From NCBI RefSeq assembly GCF_010092445.1, contig NZ_CP048031.1, positions 4,650,001-4,714,000 on the forward strand: a DNA stretch of 64,000 nt, written 5' to 3'. This document shows positions 63,518-64,000 of the stretch, piece by piece. Numbering within the stretch: the stretch's first letter is position 1; the number at the start of each line of letters is the position of its first letter. Under the pieces are notes generated by a model, which was not told the DNA's origin, ran no database searches, and saw only the letters and a program-made list of their open reading frames with translations. This DNA is from Shewanella sp. Arc9-LZ (lineage in GTDB: Bacteria > Pseudomonadota > Gammaproteobacteria > Enterobacterales > Shewanellaceae). The position numbers and the translations under genes were made by a program.

Positions 63518-64000
63518 ATGTTAAAACTCAAAGCAAGCGTTAGTATTCTGTTGGCGGCATCGGTACTCAGCGGAGCAATGTTCAGCACAACTGCACTCGC
63601 AAATGAAGTGATTAAGTTAGCGACCACGACCAGTACTGAAAACTCAGGATTACTTGGTGCGCTGTTACCTAAATTTGAAGCAGAATCAGGCTATAGTGTA
63701 CAAGTGATTGCTACGGGTACAGGTAAAGCATTGAAGCTGGCAAGTCAGGGAGATGTTGATGTCGTTATGACTCATGCTCCAGAAGCCGAAGCACAGTTTG
63801 TTGCTGACGGTTATGGTATTGAGCCTCGCGGAATTATGGAAAATGATTTTATTGTATTAGGGCCTAAAAATGATCCGGCTGGGCTCAAGTCGAGCAAAGA
63901 TGCCACTGAAGCATTTAGCAAAATAGCTCATAAGCCAAGTAAATTTATTTCTCGTGGTGATAACTCTGGTACTAATATGAAAGAGTTAGCCATTTGGAAA
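63518..64000 (+). CDS. tupA: Tungstate ABC transporter substrate-binding protein (3' partial)
   Basis: The first 161 codons of a periplasmic oxyanion-binding protein; the frame runs off the right edge. A signal peptide (ends TTALANE) is followed by the TupA opening IKLATTTSTENSGLLGALL, then FEAESGYSVQVIATGTGKAL, GDVDVVMTHAPEAE (typical for TupA) and FISRGDNSGTN. AAGGAG lies upstream of the ATG. TupBC genes presumably follow outside the window. Tungstate versus molybdate specificity cannot be told by eye. Confidence 0.9.
   Translation, partial: MLKLKASVSILLAASVLSGAMFSTTALANEVIKLATTTSTENSGLLGALLPKFEAESGYSVQVIATGTGKALKLASQGDVDVVMTHAPEAEAQFVADGYGIEPRGIMENDFIVLGPKNDPAGLKSSKDATEAFSKIAHKPSKFISRGDNSGTNMKELAIWK

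Overview
The window reads as chromosomal DNA from a marine gamma-proteobacterium of the genus Shewanella or a close relative. The clues are a periplasmic two-subunit flavocytochrome c, a RyhB-type sRNA, CcoG, DUF3612 and DUF347 proteins, and an FMN-riboswitch-controlled ribB. Base composition is even and moderately AT-rich. I see no insertion sequence, prophage, CRISPR array, rRNA or tRNA. The window cuts one gene at each end: a TonB-dependent receptor on the left and a tungstate-binding protein on the right.

Layout. 1-12.5 kb: TonB receptor, chemotaxis receptor, a nimR/nimT-like divergent pair, HPP membrane protein, the rsmJ-yddG operon divergent from rlmJ, and a LemA-like / lytic transglycosylase / M28 peptidase operon. 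12.9-20.7 kb: an RND efflux adaptor-permease pair, a metallo-beta-lactamase-fold hydrolase divergent from a TetR gene with two operators between them, a Tag-like glycosylase and a thioesterase. 21-31.3 kb: FMN riboswitch and ribB, small hypothetical genes (one with a probable frameshift), a DUF2975/XRE pair, prlC, gorA and a second TetR gene.

31.4-38.6 kb is the most interesting block: LysR regulator, DcuA-type carrier, outer-membrane porin, a protein I identify as the periplasmic DMSP lyase DddY, and a Tat-exported flavin reductase with its tetraheme cytochrome c. Read together they suggest that DMSP enters through the porin, is cleaved to DMS and acrylate in the periplasm, and that acrylate is then the terminal electron acceptor. 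A near-identical palindrome sits about 44 bases upstream of both dddY and the reductase, which points to common control.

38.9-55 kb: two DUF347 membrane proteins with an OmpR/QseC-like two-component system, a DUF3612 regulator divergent from a stand-alone malate-synthase-G-like beta domain, and ccoG with a sigma-54 promoter beside a PAS-AAA-Fis activator gene that shares palindromes with it. Next comes an operon of a cupredoxin-like protein, a GGDEF/EAL protein, a DUF3034 barrel and an exported truncated haemoglobin. 55-64 kb: HD-GYP protein, menF, a preQ1-I riboswitch with yhhQ, a Fur-controlled RyhB sRNA, and a sigma-54 two-component system next to a tupA gene that carries a sigma-54 promoter.

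All homology calls rest on motif and sequence recognition by eye. No search was run.
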